In this document: piece after piece, positions 16,754 through 25,271 of the stretch
Position numbering within the stretch: position 1 is the stretch's first letter
Layout of the letters: each line of letters opens with the position of its first letter
Assembly: GCF_004331485.1 (NCBI RefSeq)
Contig: NZ_SJKD01000009.1
Span: 62,001-126,000 of the forward strand
Origin: Kribbella capetownensis
GTDB taxonomy: Bacteria > Actinomycetota > Actinomycetes > Propionibacteriales > Kribbellaceae
Direction of reading: 5' to 3'
Length of the DNA stretch: 64,000 nucleotides
Program-made: the position numbers and the translations under genes
Notes under the pieces: model-generated
Database searches by the model: none
Seen by the model: only the letters and a program-made list of their open reading frames with translations
What the model was told of the DNA's origin: nothing

Positions 16754-17110
16754 ATGCGGACCAAGAACGCCGTCGGACGGTACGGCGAAGACCTCGCCGC
16801 CAGGTATCTGGCCGGAGAGGGCTTCGCCATCCTCGAGCGCAACTGGCGCTGCGAGCTGGGCGAGATCGACATCGTCGCGCGCGAGGGCGACGCGCTGGTC
16901 ATCTGTGAAGTGAAGACCCGCCGCGGGCTGAACTACGGCAGCCCGCTGGAGTCGATCACGTACCGGAAGCTGACCACGCTGCGGAAGCTGGCGGGTCGCT
17001 GGTTGCAGACCCACCAGCTCAAACCGGGTGCGATCCGAATCGACATCGTCGCCGTGCTCTTCGACCAGAACACGGCGCCGCAGGTCGACCACTTGCGAGG
17101 TGCGGCCTGA
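16754..17110 (+). CDS. YraN-family (UPF0102) putative endonuclease
   Basis: A 118-residue protein of the UPF0102/YraN family with a restriction-endonuclease-like fold. The conserved segment runs RYGEDLAARYLAGEGF, NWRCELGEIDIVA and LVICEVKTR. The E/D-ExK pattern (GEIDIV then EVK) suggests a nuclease active site. First gene of yraN-comM-dprA; its stop overlaps the comM start. Genetic linkage with comM and dprA is widespread and implies a role in DNA processing. Confidence 0.93.
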   Translation: MRTKNAVGRYGEDLAARYLAGEGFAILERNWRCELGEIDIVAREGDALVICEVKTRRGLNYGSPLESITYRKLTTLRKLAGRWLQTHQLKPGAIRIDIVAVLFDQNTAPQVDHLRGAA

Positions 17111-18687
17111 TGCCGCTCGCACAGACATGGTCCGTCGCGCTGGTCGGCCTCGAAGGCCACCTGGTCGAGGTCGAGGCCGACATCGCGCAGGGCTTGCCGA
17201 AGACAACGCTCATCGGACTGCCGGACGCATCGTTGTCCGAGGCCCGTGATCGGGTCCGTGCCGCGGTGGTGAACAGCGGGGAGCGATTCCCGGATCGCAA
17301 GGTCACCATCGGCCTCTCACCGGCCACTCTGCCGAAGACCGGTTCGCACTACGACGTTGCCATCGCGCTCGCCTTGCTCTCGGCCGCCGGTGTCATCGAC
17401 GCCAAGTCGCTGCGGCAGACCGCGATCATCGGTGAGCTCGGCCTGGACGGCCGGATCCGCGAGGTCCGCGGCGCGCTCGCAATGACCCTGGCCGCGGCCC
17501 GTTCCAGCTTCGAGCGCATCGTCGTACCAGAGCTGAACTCGGGCGAGGCACGCCTCGTGCCCGGCATCGAGGTGTACGGCGTGCGCTCGCTTCGGCAGGT
17601 GCTTGCCCTGTTGCGGGGCACCGAGATCCCAGACGAGGCACCACCACGGGCCGAGCCCCGGTTGTTGTCAGAGTCCCTGACTCGGGTTCCAGAGGTCGAT
17701 CTGGATGATGTCATCGGTCAACGCGAGGGACGACGAGCGATCGAGGCCGCGGCGGCGGGTGGCCATCACCTGTTCCTGCATGGGCCGCCCGGGTCGGGCA
17801 AGACGATGCTGGCTGAGCGGCTGGCCGGATTGATGCCGGACTTGAGCACGGACGACTCGCTCGAAGTTTCCGCCGTGCACTCGCTGGCCGGGCTGCTGAC
17901 GAACGATGCCGAGCTGGTTGTGCGTCCGCCGTTCATCGCGCCGCACCACACTGCGTCGCTGTCCAGCCTGGTCGGTGGTGGCTCGGGCATGCCGCGGCCG
18001 GGCGCGATCAGCTGTGCGCATCGCGGGATCCTGTTCATCGACGAGGCGCCTGAGATGCATCCGCTGACGCTCGACACGCTGCGGCAGCCGTTGGAGTCCG
18101 GGTACATCGAGGTCCATCGCTCGGCGGCTGTGGCGAAGTTCCCGGCCCGCTTCATGCTCGTGCTCGCGGCCAATCCGTGTCCCTGCGGGATGTCCGGCGC
18201 CGGGAATGCGATCTGCAACTGCACTCCGCAGGTGCTGGCGCGGTATCGGCAGCGGATCAGTGGGCCGATCAAGGATCGCCTCGACATCCAGCGCCAGATC
18301 CTGCCGGCCGCCCGAGGGGCCGCCGACCGCGAGGCCCCCGAGTCGACCGCAGCTGTCGCCGAGCGCGTGAAGGCAGCTCGTGACCGGCAGGCGTACCGCT
18401 ACCGAGAGACCGGCTGGATCCTCAACAGCGAGGTCCCCGGCCCGGTGCTGCGCCGCGAGTTCCCGTTGGATGCCGCCAGCCACAAACTCCTCGAGGACCT
18501 GTACACGGCCGGCCGCCTCACCGCCCGCGGCTTCGACCGCGTAGTCCGCGTCGCCTGGACTCTCGCAGACCTCCAGGGCCTCGACCAACCAACCGTCGCC
18601 CTCACCCACGAAGCCTTCCAACTCCGCACCGGCGAACCCCTGACCGACCTATCCGACACCCGCCCCCTCAAAGGACTCCTCGCATGA
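17110..18687 (+). CDS. comM: ComM/YifB-family AAA+ ATPase (Mg-chelatase-like)
   Basis: A 525-residue hexameric AAA+ helicase-type protein; in Vibrio ComM drives branch migration during natural transformation. An N-terminal Lon-like domain (residues 1-170) precedes the Mg-chelatase AAA+ core with Walker A LHGPPGSGKT (223-232) and Walker B FIDEAPEM near 315. A four-cysteine zinc motif NPCPCG-x-ICNC follows near 355-372. The C-terminal Mg_chelatase_C helices end the protein. ATG at 17110 overlaps the yraN stop; the stop overlaps the dprA ATG (ATGA). Confidence 0.95.
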   Translation: MPLAQTWSVALVGLEGHLVEVEADIAQGLPKTTLIGLPDASLSEARDRVRAAVVNSGERFPDRKVTIGLSPATLPKTGSHYDVAIALALLSAAGVIDAKSLRQTAIIGELGLDGRIREVRGALAMTLAAARSSFERIVVPELNSGEARLVPGIEVYGVRSLRQVLALLRGTEIPDEAPPRAEPRLLSESLTRVPEVDLDDVIGQREGRRAIEAAAAGGHHLFLHGPPGSGKTMLAERLAGLMPDLSTDDSLEVSAVHSLAGLLTNDAELVVRPPFIAPHHTASLSSLVGGGSGMPRPGAISCAHRGILFIDEAPEMHPLTLDTLRQPLESGYIEVHRSAAVAKFPARFMLVLAANPCPCGMSGAGNAICNCTPQVLARYRQRISGPIKDRLDIQRQILPAARGAADREAPESTAAVAERVKAARDRQAYRYRETGWILNSEVPGPVLRREFPLDAASHKLLEDLYTAGRLTARGFDRVVRVAWTLADLQGLDQPTVALTHEAFQLRTGEPLTDLSDTRPLKGLLA

Positions 18688-20090
18688 CCCTCAACTGCAT
18701 AACGGCTCCAAGGAACCTGGCTTCGCATGAACCGGCCTCTGCCCTCACCTCAAGCATTCAGTTGCCAGCACCCCCATCCCGCCTCAGTCCGGGTATGTCC
18801 TCTCGCCCGATCACGTTGCCTCGGGCATCAACCAACGCCGCGGCTGAGGCGCGTGTCTCGGTGGCGGTTGCGGACGGGGCGGTGGGTGGAGCTGAGGTCG
18901 CGGATGGCTTGGCGGTGGATGGAGTTGGCGGGACAGGCGGTGGCGGGACCGCGGGGGTTGGTGGACGTGGGGATGAGGAACGGTTGGTTCGGGTTGGGTT
19001 GTCTCGGGTGGTGGAGCCCGGGGATCTCGCGGCGTTGAAGGCGTTCGCAGGGATGGAAGTGCTGGAGATCTGGGAGCTCCTGCGGGGGAAGGCGCCAGGG
19101 ACCGAGCGGTGGTCCACGCGGCTCGATGCGGCTCAGCCCGAGCGAGACCTGGAGCGGGCCGCTGCCGCGGGAGCGCGTTTCGTGATCCCTGGGGACGACG
19201 AGTGGCCCGAGCAGGTCGAAGTACTGGCCGAGGCCGGGCAGCTGACTCGCCGGGCCGGGGTGCCGTTCGGGCTGTGGGTCCGAGGGCCGGCGCATCTGCG
19301 CAAGACGCTGGCGCGATCCGTCGCGATGGTGGGTGCTCGCGCGTGTTCGTCGTACGGCGAGCATGTCGCAGCGGAGCTCGCGGGCGGGCTTGCGGACAAC
19401 GGGATCACGGTGGTGTCGGGCGGGGCGTACGGGATCGACGCGGCGGCTCATCGGGGTGTGCTGGCTGGTTCCGGGGTGACGGTCGCCGTGCTGGCGTCTG
19501 GGGTGGATACGAGCTATCCGAAGAGCAACTCTGCGATGTTCAGCCGGATCGTGGAGGACGGGTTGGTGGTGAGCGAGCTGCCACCGGGATGTTCACCGAC
19601 CAAGCTGAGGTTTCTGGCGCGCAACCGGCTGATCGCGGCGGGCACGCTCGGGACGGTCGTCATCGAGGCAGCGGTCCGGAGTGGAGCGCTGAACAGCGCA
19701 GGCTGGGCCGAGCAGTGCGGTCGTGCAGTCCTCGCGGTGCCGGGGCCAATCACGTCGCGCATGTCCGCAGGCAGCCACCTCCTGGTCCGCGAGCGAGACG
19801 CCGTACTCGTCACGAGCGTCGCCGAGATCATCGAGGCCGTCTCCCCGTTCGGCACCGGCCTCGCACCGCACCCACAAGCCCCCAAGAACCCCAGCGACGA
19901 CCTGCCCCACGACGTACGCCGAACCCTAGACGCCGTCCCAGTCATCAACCCAGCCCCCGCCACGCGAATAGCCACCACCGCAGGCCTGGACCTCCCAACC
20001 ACCCAGTCCTGCCTGGAAACCCTCGCCGCCCTCGCCCTGATCCAACCCACCCCAACCGGCTGGCGCCTAACCCCACCGCCCGCCCCCTGA
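18684..20090 (+). CDS. dprA: DNA-processing protein DprA with N-terminal extension
   Basis: A 468-residue DprA, which loads RecA on incoming single-stranded DNA. The Rossmann-like core contains SVAMVGARACSSYGEHVA, SGGAYGIDAAAHRG and RNRLIAAGTLGTVVIEA. A winged-helix-like C-terminal domain spans about 405-468. The core begins at DEERLVRVGLSRVVEPGDL (residue 97). The first 96 residues are Ser/Pro-rich and then Gly/Ala/Val-rich and look unlike DprA relatives. The ATG at 18684 is chosen from its 4-base overlap with comM; a later unannotated start near residue 95 is possible. Convergent with the DUF2469 gene. Confidence 0.92.
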   Translation: MTLNCITAPRNLASHEPASALTSSIQLPAPPSRLSPGMSSRPITLPRASTNAAAEARVSVAVADGAVGGAEVADGLAVDGVGGTGGGGTAGVGGRGDEERLVRVGLSRVVEPGDLAALKAFAGMEVLEIWELLRGKAPGTERWSTRLDAAQPERDLERAAAAGARFVIPGDDEWPEQVEVLAEAGQLTRRAGVPFGLWVRGPAHLRKTLARSVAMVGARACSSYGEHVAAELAGGLADNGITVVSGGAYGIDAAAHRGVLAGSGVTVAVLASGVDTSYPKSNSAMFSRIVEDGLVVSELPPGCSPTKLRFLARNRLIAAGTLGTVVIEAAVRSGALNSAGWAEQCGRAVLAVPGPITSRMSAGSHLLVRERDAVLVTSVAEIIEAVSPFGTGLAPHPQAPKNPSDDLPHDVRRTLDAVPVINPAPATRIATTAGLDLPTTQSCLETLAALALIQPTPTGWRLTPPPAP

Positions 20091-20164
20091 CGCGAGCCCG
20101 CACATCAGCCAGCCGACGTCAGCGCCCGAACCACCCCACCCGGCAGGCGCGTCACACCGGCTAT

Positions 20165-20185
20165 CCCACCCTGATGTGGGGTGGG
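20165..20185. terminator. Weak bidirectional terminator
   Basis: Inverted repeat CCCACCC (20165-20171) and GGGTGGG (20179-20185) with a 7-base loop, located between the convergent dprA and DUF2469 genes. The stem is short but purely GC/AC; no U-tract. Confidence 0.45.
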
Positions 20186-20200
20186 GTAGAAGCGGCGGGG

Positions 20201-20524
20201 TCAGCGGCCGAAGTCGGAGTCTTTGGGGACTTCGAGGTCGGACTTGGCCAGTTCTTCGATGTTGACGTCGCGGAAGGTGACGACCTTGGCGTTCTTGACG
20301 AAGCGGGCGGAACGGTAGACATCCCAGACCCACGCGTCGGCCATCGTCACCTCGAAGTACACGTCGCCGCCCTCGGTGCGGACCTTCAGGTCGACCGCGT
20401 TGCACAGGTAGAAGCGCCGTTCGGTCTCCACGACGTACTTGAAGATCCCGACGACGTCCTTGTACTCCCGATAGAGCTGCAGCTCCATATCGGTTTCGTA
20501 CTTCTCGAGGTCGTCAGCGCTCAT
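20201..20524 (-). CDS. DUF2469 family protein
   Basis: A 107-residue protein conserved in actinobacteria (M. tuberculosis Rv2901c type). It starts MSADDLEKYETDMELQLYRE, continues YVVETERRFYLCNAVDLKV and ends acidic. No catalytic motif is recognised and no experimental function is known to me. It lies directly after rnhB, as in relatives. The ATG at 20524 is preferred over 20539. Confidence 0.92.
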   Translation of the reverse strand: MSADDLEKYETDMELQLYREYKDVVGIFKYVVETERRFYLCNAVDLKVRTEGGDVYFEVTMADAWVWDVYRSARFVKNAKVVTFRDVNIEELAKSDLEVPKDSDFGR

Positions 20525-20600
20525 ACCTCCACCTCGCAACGCTCGGTTCCGGCATGAGCGCTGAGAGCGCTGTGCTTGGTTGGGCGCTCGCTGCGCTCGC

Positions 20601-21299
20601 TCATCGGCTCTCCACTCCGGTGGGACTGGTCACATTCTGTCCCATATCGGGCCGCAGACTGCGGCGGACATTCTCGAACCGCCGTCGATGTTGTGGGCAC
20701 GGGCCGTATTCGTCCAGCGCCGCCTGGTGTTCGGGCGTGCAGTAGCCCTTGTGGATCCCGAAACCGTACTGCGGGTACACCTTGTCCCAGTGCTCCATCA
20801 CCCGGTCCCGCGTCACCTTCGCGATGATTGACGCGGCAGCGATACAGGCGGCCACACGATCACCCTTCCAGATCGCGAGGCCAGGTACGCCCAGCCCGTC
20901 GACGCCGAACCCGTCGGTCAGCACGTACGCCGGGCGCACGTCGAGCCGGAAGAGCGCACGGCGGAGCGCCTCCACGTTGGCGACGTGCATGCCGAGGCGA
21001 TCGCACTCGGTGGACTCGATGGCGACAACCGACCAGGCCAGGGCGCGCTTGCGGATCTCGTCGTAGCAGCGGTCACGGGCCTTGGCGGTCAGCAGCTTGG
21101 AGTCGGCGAGCTCCGGGATCTGGCCGCGCTTGCCCTCCGGGAGGATCACCGCAGCCGCGACCAGCGGTCCCGCGCACGGTCCGCGGCCCGCCTCGTCCAC
21201 GCCGGCGATCGGGTCCAGGCCGACGCGGCGCAGGGCCCGTTCGTACCCGTACAGCCCGGCATCGCGCCGTACCGTGCTCCCGCGCGGCAACACGCTCAT
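20601..21299 (-). CDS. rnhB: Ribonuclease HII
   Basis: A 232-residue RNase HII that removes misincorporated ribonucleotides and RNA in RNA-DNA hybrids. The acidic metal centre is visible as VDEAGRGPCAGPLV (Asp-Glu near residue 35), VLTDGFGVD (about 126) and the distal Asp in AKVTRDRVMEHWD. The tyrosine/GxG strip and the ADSKLLTAKAR segment are typical. Between the lepB pair and DUF2469; leftward. Confidence 0.95.
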   Translation of the reverse strand: MSVLPRGSTVRRDAGLYGYERALRRVGLDPIAGVDEAGRGPCAGPLVAAAVILPEGKRGQIPELADSKLLTAKARDRCYDEIRKRALAWSVVAIESTECDRLGMHVANVEALRRALFRLDVRPAYVLTDGFGVDGLGVPGLAIWKGDRVAACIAAASIIAKVTRDRVMEHWDKVYPQYGFGIHKGYCTPEHQAALDEYGPCPQHRRRFENVRRSLRPDMGQNVTSPTGVESR

Positions 21300-21381
21300 G
21301 CAGCCCTCCGCATCACAGCTCCCACCCTAGGTCCGACCACCCTAGGCACGATCACCGACGTCCCCGCTGAGCGGGGTCTCG

Positions 21382-22146
21382 TCATTTGGGCGGTGGGGTG
21401 AGGGATATCGAAGGTTTGTCCGGCGCCGGCCCAGGTGCCGGGACGGCTTTGAAGGTGTCGGGGACGCCGAGTTTGCCCCAGCGACCCGCGGGCCACACGA
21501 TCATGATGGCGCGGCCGGTGACCTTGTCCATCGAGACGAAGGCGGCATCGCCGGGATTGTTGCCGTTGGCGTCCACGTCGCTCAGATGGACGCGGGAGTC
21601 GCCCGAGGCAGACCTGTGGTCACCCATCACGAAAACGCGCCCGGCCGGGACGGTGACCTGGAACTCCATCTGGGACGGGGCGTCGCCCGGGTACAGATAA
21701 CTGGTCTCGTCCAGAGGCTGGCCGTTCACCAGCAGCCGGCCCTTCTCGTCGCAGCAGGCGACTTTGTCGCCCGGCATGCCGATCAGGCGCTTGATCAAGT
21801 GGCCGTGGCTGGAGTCCGGCAGCAGGCCGACGATCTCGAAGAACCGGCCGATCGACCCACGCTTCTGGCCGCTCTCCTCCGGGCCGAGCCAGCCGCCCGG
21901 GTCCTCGAACACGACCACGTCGCCGCGCTTGACGTCGGTGAGCTTCTCCACCACGACGCGGTCGCCGACCAGCAGGGTGTTCTCCATCGACTCGCTGGGG
22001 ATGATGAACATCTGCCCGACGAACGCCCGCAGGATCGACGAGACGATGAGCGCCCCGACCACGATCAGCACGAACTCGCGAGCGGCGGCCGCGAAGCCCG
22101 ATCGGTGTGCGGGTTTCTCGTCCGTCTTCGTCGGTGTATCGGTCAC
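21382..22146 (-). CDS. lepB: Signal peptidase I (second copy)
   Basis: A 254-residue membrane-anchored serine/lysine protease that removes Sec/Tat signal peptides. One N-terminal transmembrane helix (FVLIVVGALIVSSILRAFVG) precedes the catalytic Ser in IPSESMENTL; the general-base Lys is in HLIKRLIGMPGDKV. The C-terminal box MGDHRSASGDSR is intact. It is translationally coupled (GTGA) to the upstream lepB paralogue. Its C-terminus is Pro-rich. Confidence 0.95.
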   Translation of the reverse strand: MTDTPTKTDEKPAHRSGFAAAAREFVLIVVGALIVSSILRAFVGQMFIIPSESMENTLLVGDRVVVEKLTDVKRGDVVVFEDPGGWLGPEESGQKRGSIGRFFEIVGLLPDSSHGHLIKRLIGMPGDKVACCDEKGRLLVNGQPLDETSYLYPGDAPSQMEFQVTVPAGRVFVMGDHRSASGDSRVHLSDVDANGNNPGDAAFVSMDKVTGRAIMIVWPAGRWGKLGVPDTFKAVPAPGPAPDKPSISLTPPPK

Positions 22147-22892
22147 TTCTTCAGCCCCGGCTTCTTGAAGGTTTCCGGAGGACGCAGCATCGTCATCCGG
22201 TCAGACGGCCAGATTACGCAACAGGCCCGGCCAACCACGTTCTCGACCGGCACGAACCCACCACCGGGGCCGCCCATATGGGCGCGGGAGTCGGCGGATT
22301 CGGCGCGATTGTCCCCCATCACCCACAGGTGGCCTGGCGGCACCACCACGCTGAAGGGCAGCTCGGACGGCTTCGCATCCTTGAGCAGGTACTCGCGTTC
22401 GTCCAGCGGGATGCCGTTCACGGTGATCCGGCCCGAGCGGTCGCAGCAGATCACCTTGTCGCCGCCGACACCGATCACCCGCTTGACCAGGTGCCCCTCG
22501 CCGCTGCGCGGCAGGATGCCAACGAACTCGCCGACCCGGCGGAACGGGCCGGGCTCGGTCTGCGCCTCGTTCAGCCAGTTGGCGGGGTCCTTGAACACGA
22601 TGATGTCGCCGCGGTCCACGTCCCGGTGCATGTAGCTGATCTTCTCGGCCAGGATGCGGTCGTTCGTGGTCAGCGTGTCGTACATCGACTCCGACGGTAC
22701 GTAGAACGCTTCCGCCACGAACAGCCGCAGTACCACCGTGATGACGAGGGCGAGCACCGTGACGGTGCTCATCTCGATGAGCAGGCTGAGCAGCGGGTTG
22801 CGCTGCTTCAGCCTGCGGTGACGTCCCTTACTGCGACGTGCCCTCCGGGCGACCGGGCGAGGGCGAGCGCGAGTCGCAGTGCTCGGCGCCAT
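22143..22892 (-). CDS. lepB: Signal peptidase I (first copy)
   Basis: A 249-residue type-I signal peptidase with a basic N-terminus (SKGRHRRLKQRN), one transmembrane helix (LIEMSTVTVLALVITVVLRL), catalytic Ser in VPSESMYDTL, catalytic Lys in HLVKRVIGVGGDKV and the MGDNRAESADSR box. Located 24 bases after rplS, matching the rplS-lepB-rnhB order of actinobacteria. Tandem lepB copies are also known in Streptomyces. Confidence 0.95.
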   Translation of the reverse strand: MAPSTATRARPRPVARRARRSKGRHRRLKQRNPLLSLLIEMSTVTVLALVITVVLRLFVAEAFYVPSESMYDTLTTNDRILAEKISYMHRDVDRGDIIVFKDPANWLNEAQTEPGPFRRVGEFVGILPRSGEGHLVKRVIGVGGDKVICCDRSGRITVNGIPLDEREYLLKDAKPSELPFSVVVPPGHLWVMGDNRAESADSRAHMGGPGGGFVPVENVVGRACCVIWPSDRMTMLRPPETFKKPGLKK

Positions 22893-22916
22893 AGGTGACC
22901 GTCGTCGCTACGACGT

Positions 22917-23276
22917 TCAGGAGGCCGGGACGTCCCGCTTCTCCTTGATCTTGGCTGCCTTGCCGCGCAGCTCACGCAGGTAGTACAGCTTGGCGCGACG
23001 GACGTCGCCGCGGGTCACGACCTCGACCTTCTCGACGATCGGGGTGTGCAGCGGGAAGGTCCGCTCGACGCCGACACCGAAGCTGACCTTGCGGACCGTG
23101 AAGGTCTCCTGCAGGCCACCACCCTGGCGCCGGATCACGACACCCTGGAACACCTGGACGCGGGACCGGTTGCCCTCGACGACCTTGACGTGCACCTTGA
23201 CGGTGTCGCCGGGACGGAAGGCGGGGATGTCGTCGCGCTTGCTCGCGTTGTCGAGCTCGTTCAGGATGTTGCTCAT
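22917..23276 (-). CDS. rplS: 50S ribosomal protein L19
   Basis: A 119-residue L19 at the 30S-50S interface. Start MSNILNELDNASKRDDIPAF, core FRPGDTVKVHVKVVEGNRSR and the L19 signature VRRAKLYYLRELRGKAAKIKE-type C-terminus. The ATG at 23276 is chosen; upstream codons are non-conserved. A long structured leader (23277-23430) separates it from trmD. Confidence 0.97.
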   Translation of the reverse strand: MSNILNELDNASKRDDIPAFRPGDTVKVHVKVVEGNRSRVQVFQGVVIRRQGGGLQETFTVRKVSFGVGVERTFPLHTPIVEKVEVVTRGDVRRAKLYYLRELRGKAAKIKEKRDVPAS

Positions 23277-23297
23277 CGGGTGTCTCTTCCTCGCGCG

Positions 23298-23373
23298 TGC
23301 CACAGGTCACCCACGAATCTCGGTGGTGATGAAGTCATTCAAAGCTGCTGGTCGGTGGTCACCCCCTGTGGCA
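23298..23373 (-). promoter_or_regulatory. Structured rplS leader, candidate L19 autoregulatory element
   Basis: On the minus strand a perfect 9-bp helix forms between TGCCACAGG-type arms (23365-23373 and 23298-23306), enclosing about 58 bases that can form a further GGTGA/TCACC stem. The 3' arm ends about 22 bases before the rplS ATG, so the helix could mask the start region. L19 leaders are known in Firmicutes and Flavobacteria; this one is inferred from structure only. Confidence 0.45.
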
Positions 23374-23430
23374 GGAGCACCGAAGGGCAGCAACGAGCAA
23401 TCTTGCCACACCGGCCCAGCGGAACCGAAA

Positions 23431-24630
23431 TCAGCGCCGCCTGCGACGCTTGGTCAAGACCACCAGTTCGACCTTCGCGGTCTGCTGCTCGCGTCGTGTC
23501 TCACGGTAACCGGCTTTCCGGTACAGCCCGAGGTTGCGCTCACTCTCCGCACCGGTGTTCAGCTCGTACGACGTGACCTCGGCCGGCGCGAGCTTCTCCG
23601 CGACCCGCAGTAGCCGGAGCCCCAGACCGCGCCCCTGCCAGTCCGGCGCGACGATCAGCCGCTCGATCCGGCCCACCTCACCGTCCACGCTCAGCTGGAC
23701 CGACCCGACGATCCTGGTGCCGGCCACAGCCTTGAGTACGCCGCCCTGCTTGAGCCGCTCGACACTCGCGGCCGGCTCCTCCGCGAGCGGCGGGATTGTC
23801 ACGTCGTCGTAGATCCGCCCCTCCGAGAGGAACGCGGCCAACTGGAGTGTGTGGATCTCCCCCGCGTCCGCCTCCGTGGCAGGCAGCAGCTGTACCTCCG
23901 ACGCCGGATCGTCCTTCCCCGCGACCGCATCGCCCCACGCCGCGAGCAGATCAGGCCGGCGCTCCGCAGTACGTCGTATCGACTCGTCGTGATGCCACTC
24001 CGCGATCAGACGGTGGTTGCCGGACAACAGCACCTCGGGTACGTCGTACCCGTGCCAGGTCGGAGGCTTCGTGTAGACCGGGTACTCCAGCAGGCCATCG
24101 CCCGAGTGGGACTCCTCAGCGAGCGACTCCGGGTTGCCGATGACACCGGGCAGCAGACGGGCCACTGCCTCGACCATGACGAGTACGGCGACCTCCCCGC
24201 CGTTCAGCACGTAGTCGCCGATGGAGACCTCGTCGACGCGCATCCGCTCCGCCGCGTACGACGCCACCCGCGCGTCAATGCCCTCGTAGCGGCCACAGGC
24301 GAACGCGAGCCATGGCTCGGCGGCGAGCTCGTACGCGAGCTCCTGGGTGAACGGGCGACCAGCCGGCGTCGGCACGATCAGGCGGGGCTGCGCAGCGCCG
24401 TCCGGGGGTGCGACGGCGTCCAGCGCCTCCCCCCAAGGCTCCGGCCGCATCACCATGCCCGCACCGCCGCCGTACGGGGTGTCGTCGACGGTCCGGTGCC
24501 GGTCGTGGGTCCAGTCGCGTAGATCGTGCAGGCGGATGTCCAGGAGACCGCTCTTAGCCGCCTTGCCGACCAGGGACACGTCGAGCGCGGCCAGGTACTC
24601 CGGGAAGATCGTGAGGACGTCCAGCCTCAT
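23431..24630 (-). CDS. trmD: TrmD tRNA (guanine37-N1)-methyltransferase fused to a GNAT acetyltransferase domain
   Basis: A 399-residue fusion. Residues 1-235 are a complete TrmD, the SPOUT knot enzyme that makes m1G37 in tRNAs: DDTPYGGGAGMVM, ACGRYEGIDARV (111-122) and SIGDYVLNGGE (136-146) are all intact. After a short linker (AGKDDPASE) residues 245-399 form a GNAT domain with the acetyl-CoA pyrophosphate loop WQGRGLGLRLLR (331-342) and a C-terminal GLYRKAGYRETRR strand. The junction is in frame without a stop. It overlaps rimM by one base (TGATG). Ordinary TrmD is about 230-260 residues. Confidence 0.93.
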   Translation of the reverse strand: MRLDVLTIFPEYLAALDVSLVGKAAKSGLLDIRLHDLRDWTHDRHRTVDDTPYGGGAGMVMRPEPWGEALDAVAPPDGAAQPRLIVPTPAGRPFTQELAYELAAEPWLAFACGRYEGIDARVASYAAERMRVDEVSIGDYVLNGGEVAVLVMVEAVARLLPGVIGNPESLAEESHSGDGLLEYPVYTKPPTWHGYDVPEVLLSGNHRLIAEWHHDESIRRTAERRPDLLAAWGDAVAGKDDPASEVQLLPATEADAGEIHTLQLAAFLSEGRIYDDVTIPPLAEEPAASVERLKQGGVLKAVAGTRIVGSVQLSVDGEVGRIERLIVAPDWQGRGLGLRLLRVAEKLAPAEVTSYELNTGAESERNLGLYRKAGYRETRREQQTAKVELVVLTKRRRRR

Positions 24631-25184
24631 CAGTCGGCGCCCGGCTCGGTCGGAACCTCGTCAGCGCCCTCCGGGTCCAGCAGACCCGGCCGGTCGGCCA
24701 CGACGACGTACTGCTTGTCCAGATTGATCTCGGGCACGAGCTCCTCGACCAGCGGCACCAGTACGGCGTTGCCCGCGGGACGCCGGATCTCCAGCAGGTC
24801 CTGCGACGGCAGGTGGACGACGTCGATCACCTCGCCGGCCTCGGCACCGTCCGCGGTCCGGACGGCCAGGCCGACCAGTTCGCGGTCGTAGTACTCCTCC
24901 GGGTCCTCCGGACGGGCGTCCTCGGCCACCTCGGCCTGCACGAACAGGTTGCGCAGCTGCTCGGCGGCGGTCCGGTCGGCCACCTCGGCGAACTTCACCA
25001 GCAGCCGCCCGCTGTGCCACCGGCTCGCGGCGACGGTCAGCGTGCGCGGGACCCTCGAGTCCGTCACCAAGGTCGCACCGTCGGCGAACCGCAGGTCCGG
25101 CTCGTCCGTCCGGACGTCCACGCCGACCTCGCCCTTGATCCCATGCGCCCGGCCGAGCCGTCCGACAGTCACCAACACCCGCAC
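24630..25184 (-). CDS. rimM: Ribosome maturation factor RimM
   Basis: A 184-residue 16S rRNA-processing factor that helps assemble the 30S head with S19. The N-terminal barrel starts VTVGRLGRAHGIKGEVGVDVRT; the PRC-barrel half contains EEYYDRELVGLAVRTADG and ending VEELVPEINLDKQYVVV. It precedes trmD by a stop/start overlap, and follows a strong hairpin after khpA. Confidence 0.95.
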   Translation of the reverse strand: MRVLVTVGRLGRAHGIKGEVGVDVRTDEPDLRFADGATLVTDSRVPRTLTVAASRWHSGRLLVKFAEVADRTAAEQLRNLFVQAEVAEDARPEDPEEYYDRELVGLAVRTADGAEAGEVIDVVHLPSQDLLEIRRPAGNAVLVPLVEELVPEINLDKQYVVVADRPGLLDPEGADEVPTEPGAD

Positions 25185-25224
25185 AAACCTCTCTCTACAA
25201 ACACGATGGACCCGAGGATATGGC

Positions 25225-25255
25225 GAAGGGCCGCACCGGTGCGGTGCGGCCCTTC
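25225..25255 (-). terminator. Strong hairpin between khpA and rimM
   Basis: A perfect 14-bp stem (GAAGGGCCGCACCG / CGGTGCGGCCCTTC) with a 3-base GTG loop. It lies 17 bases past the khpA stop and 41 bases before the rimM start. It should terminate most transcription from rpsP-khpA, leaving rimM-trmD to read-through or a nearby promoter. Confidence 0.75.
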
Positions 25256-25271
25256 GGGGAACTGCTGCGAG

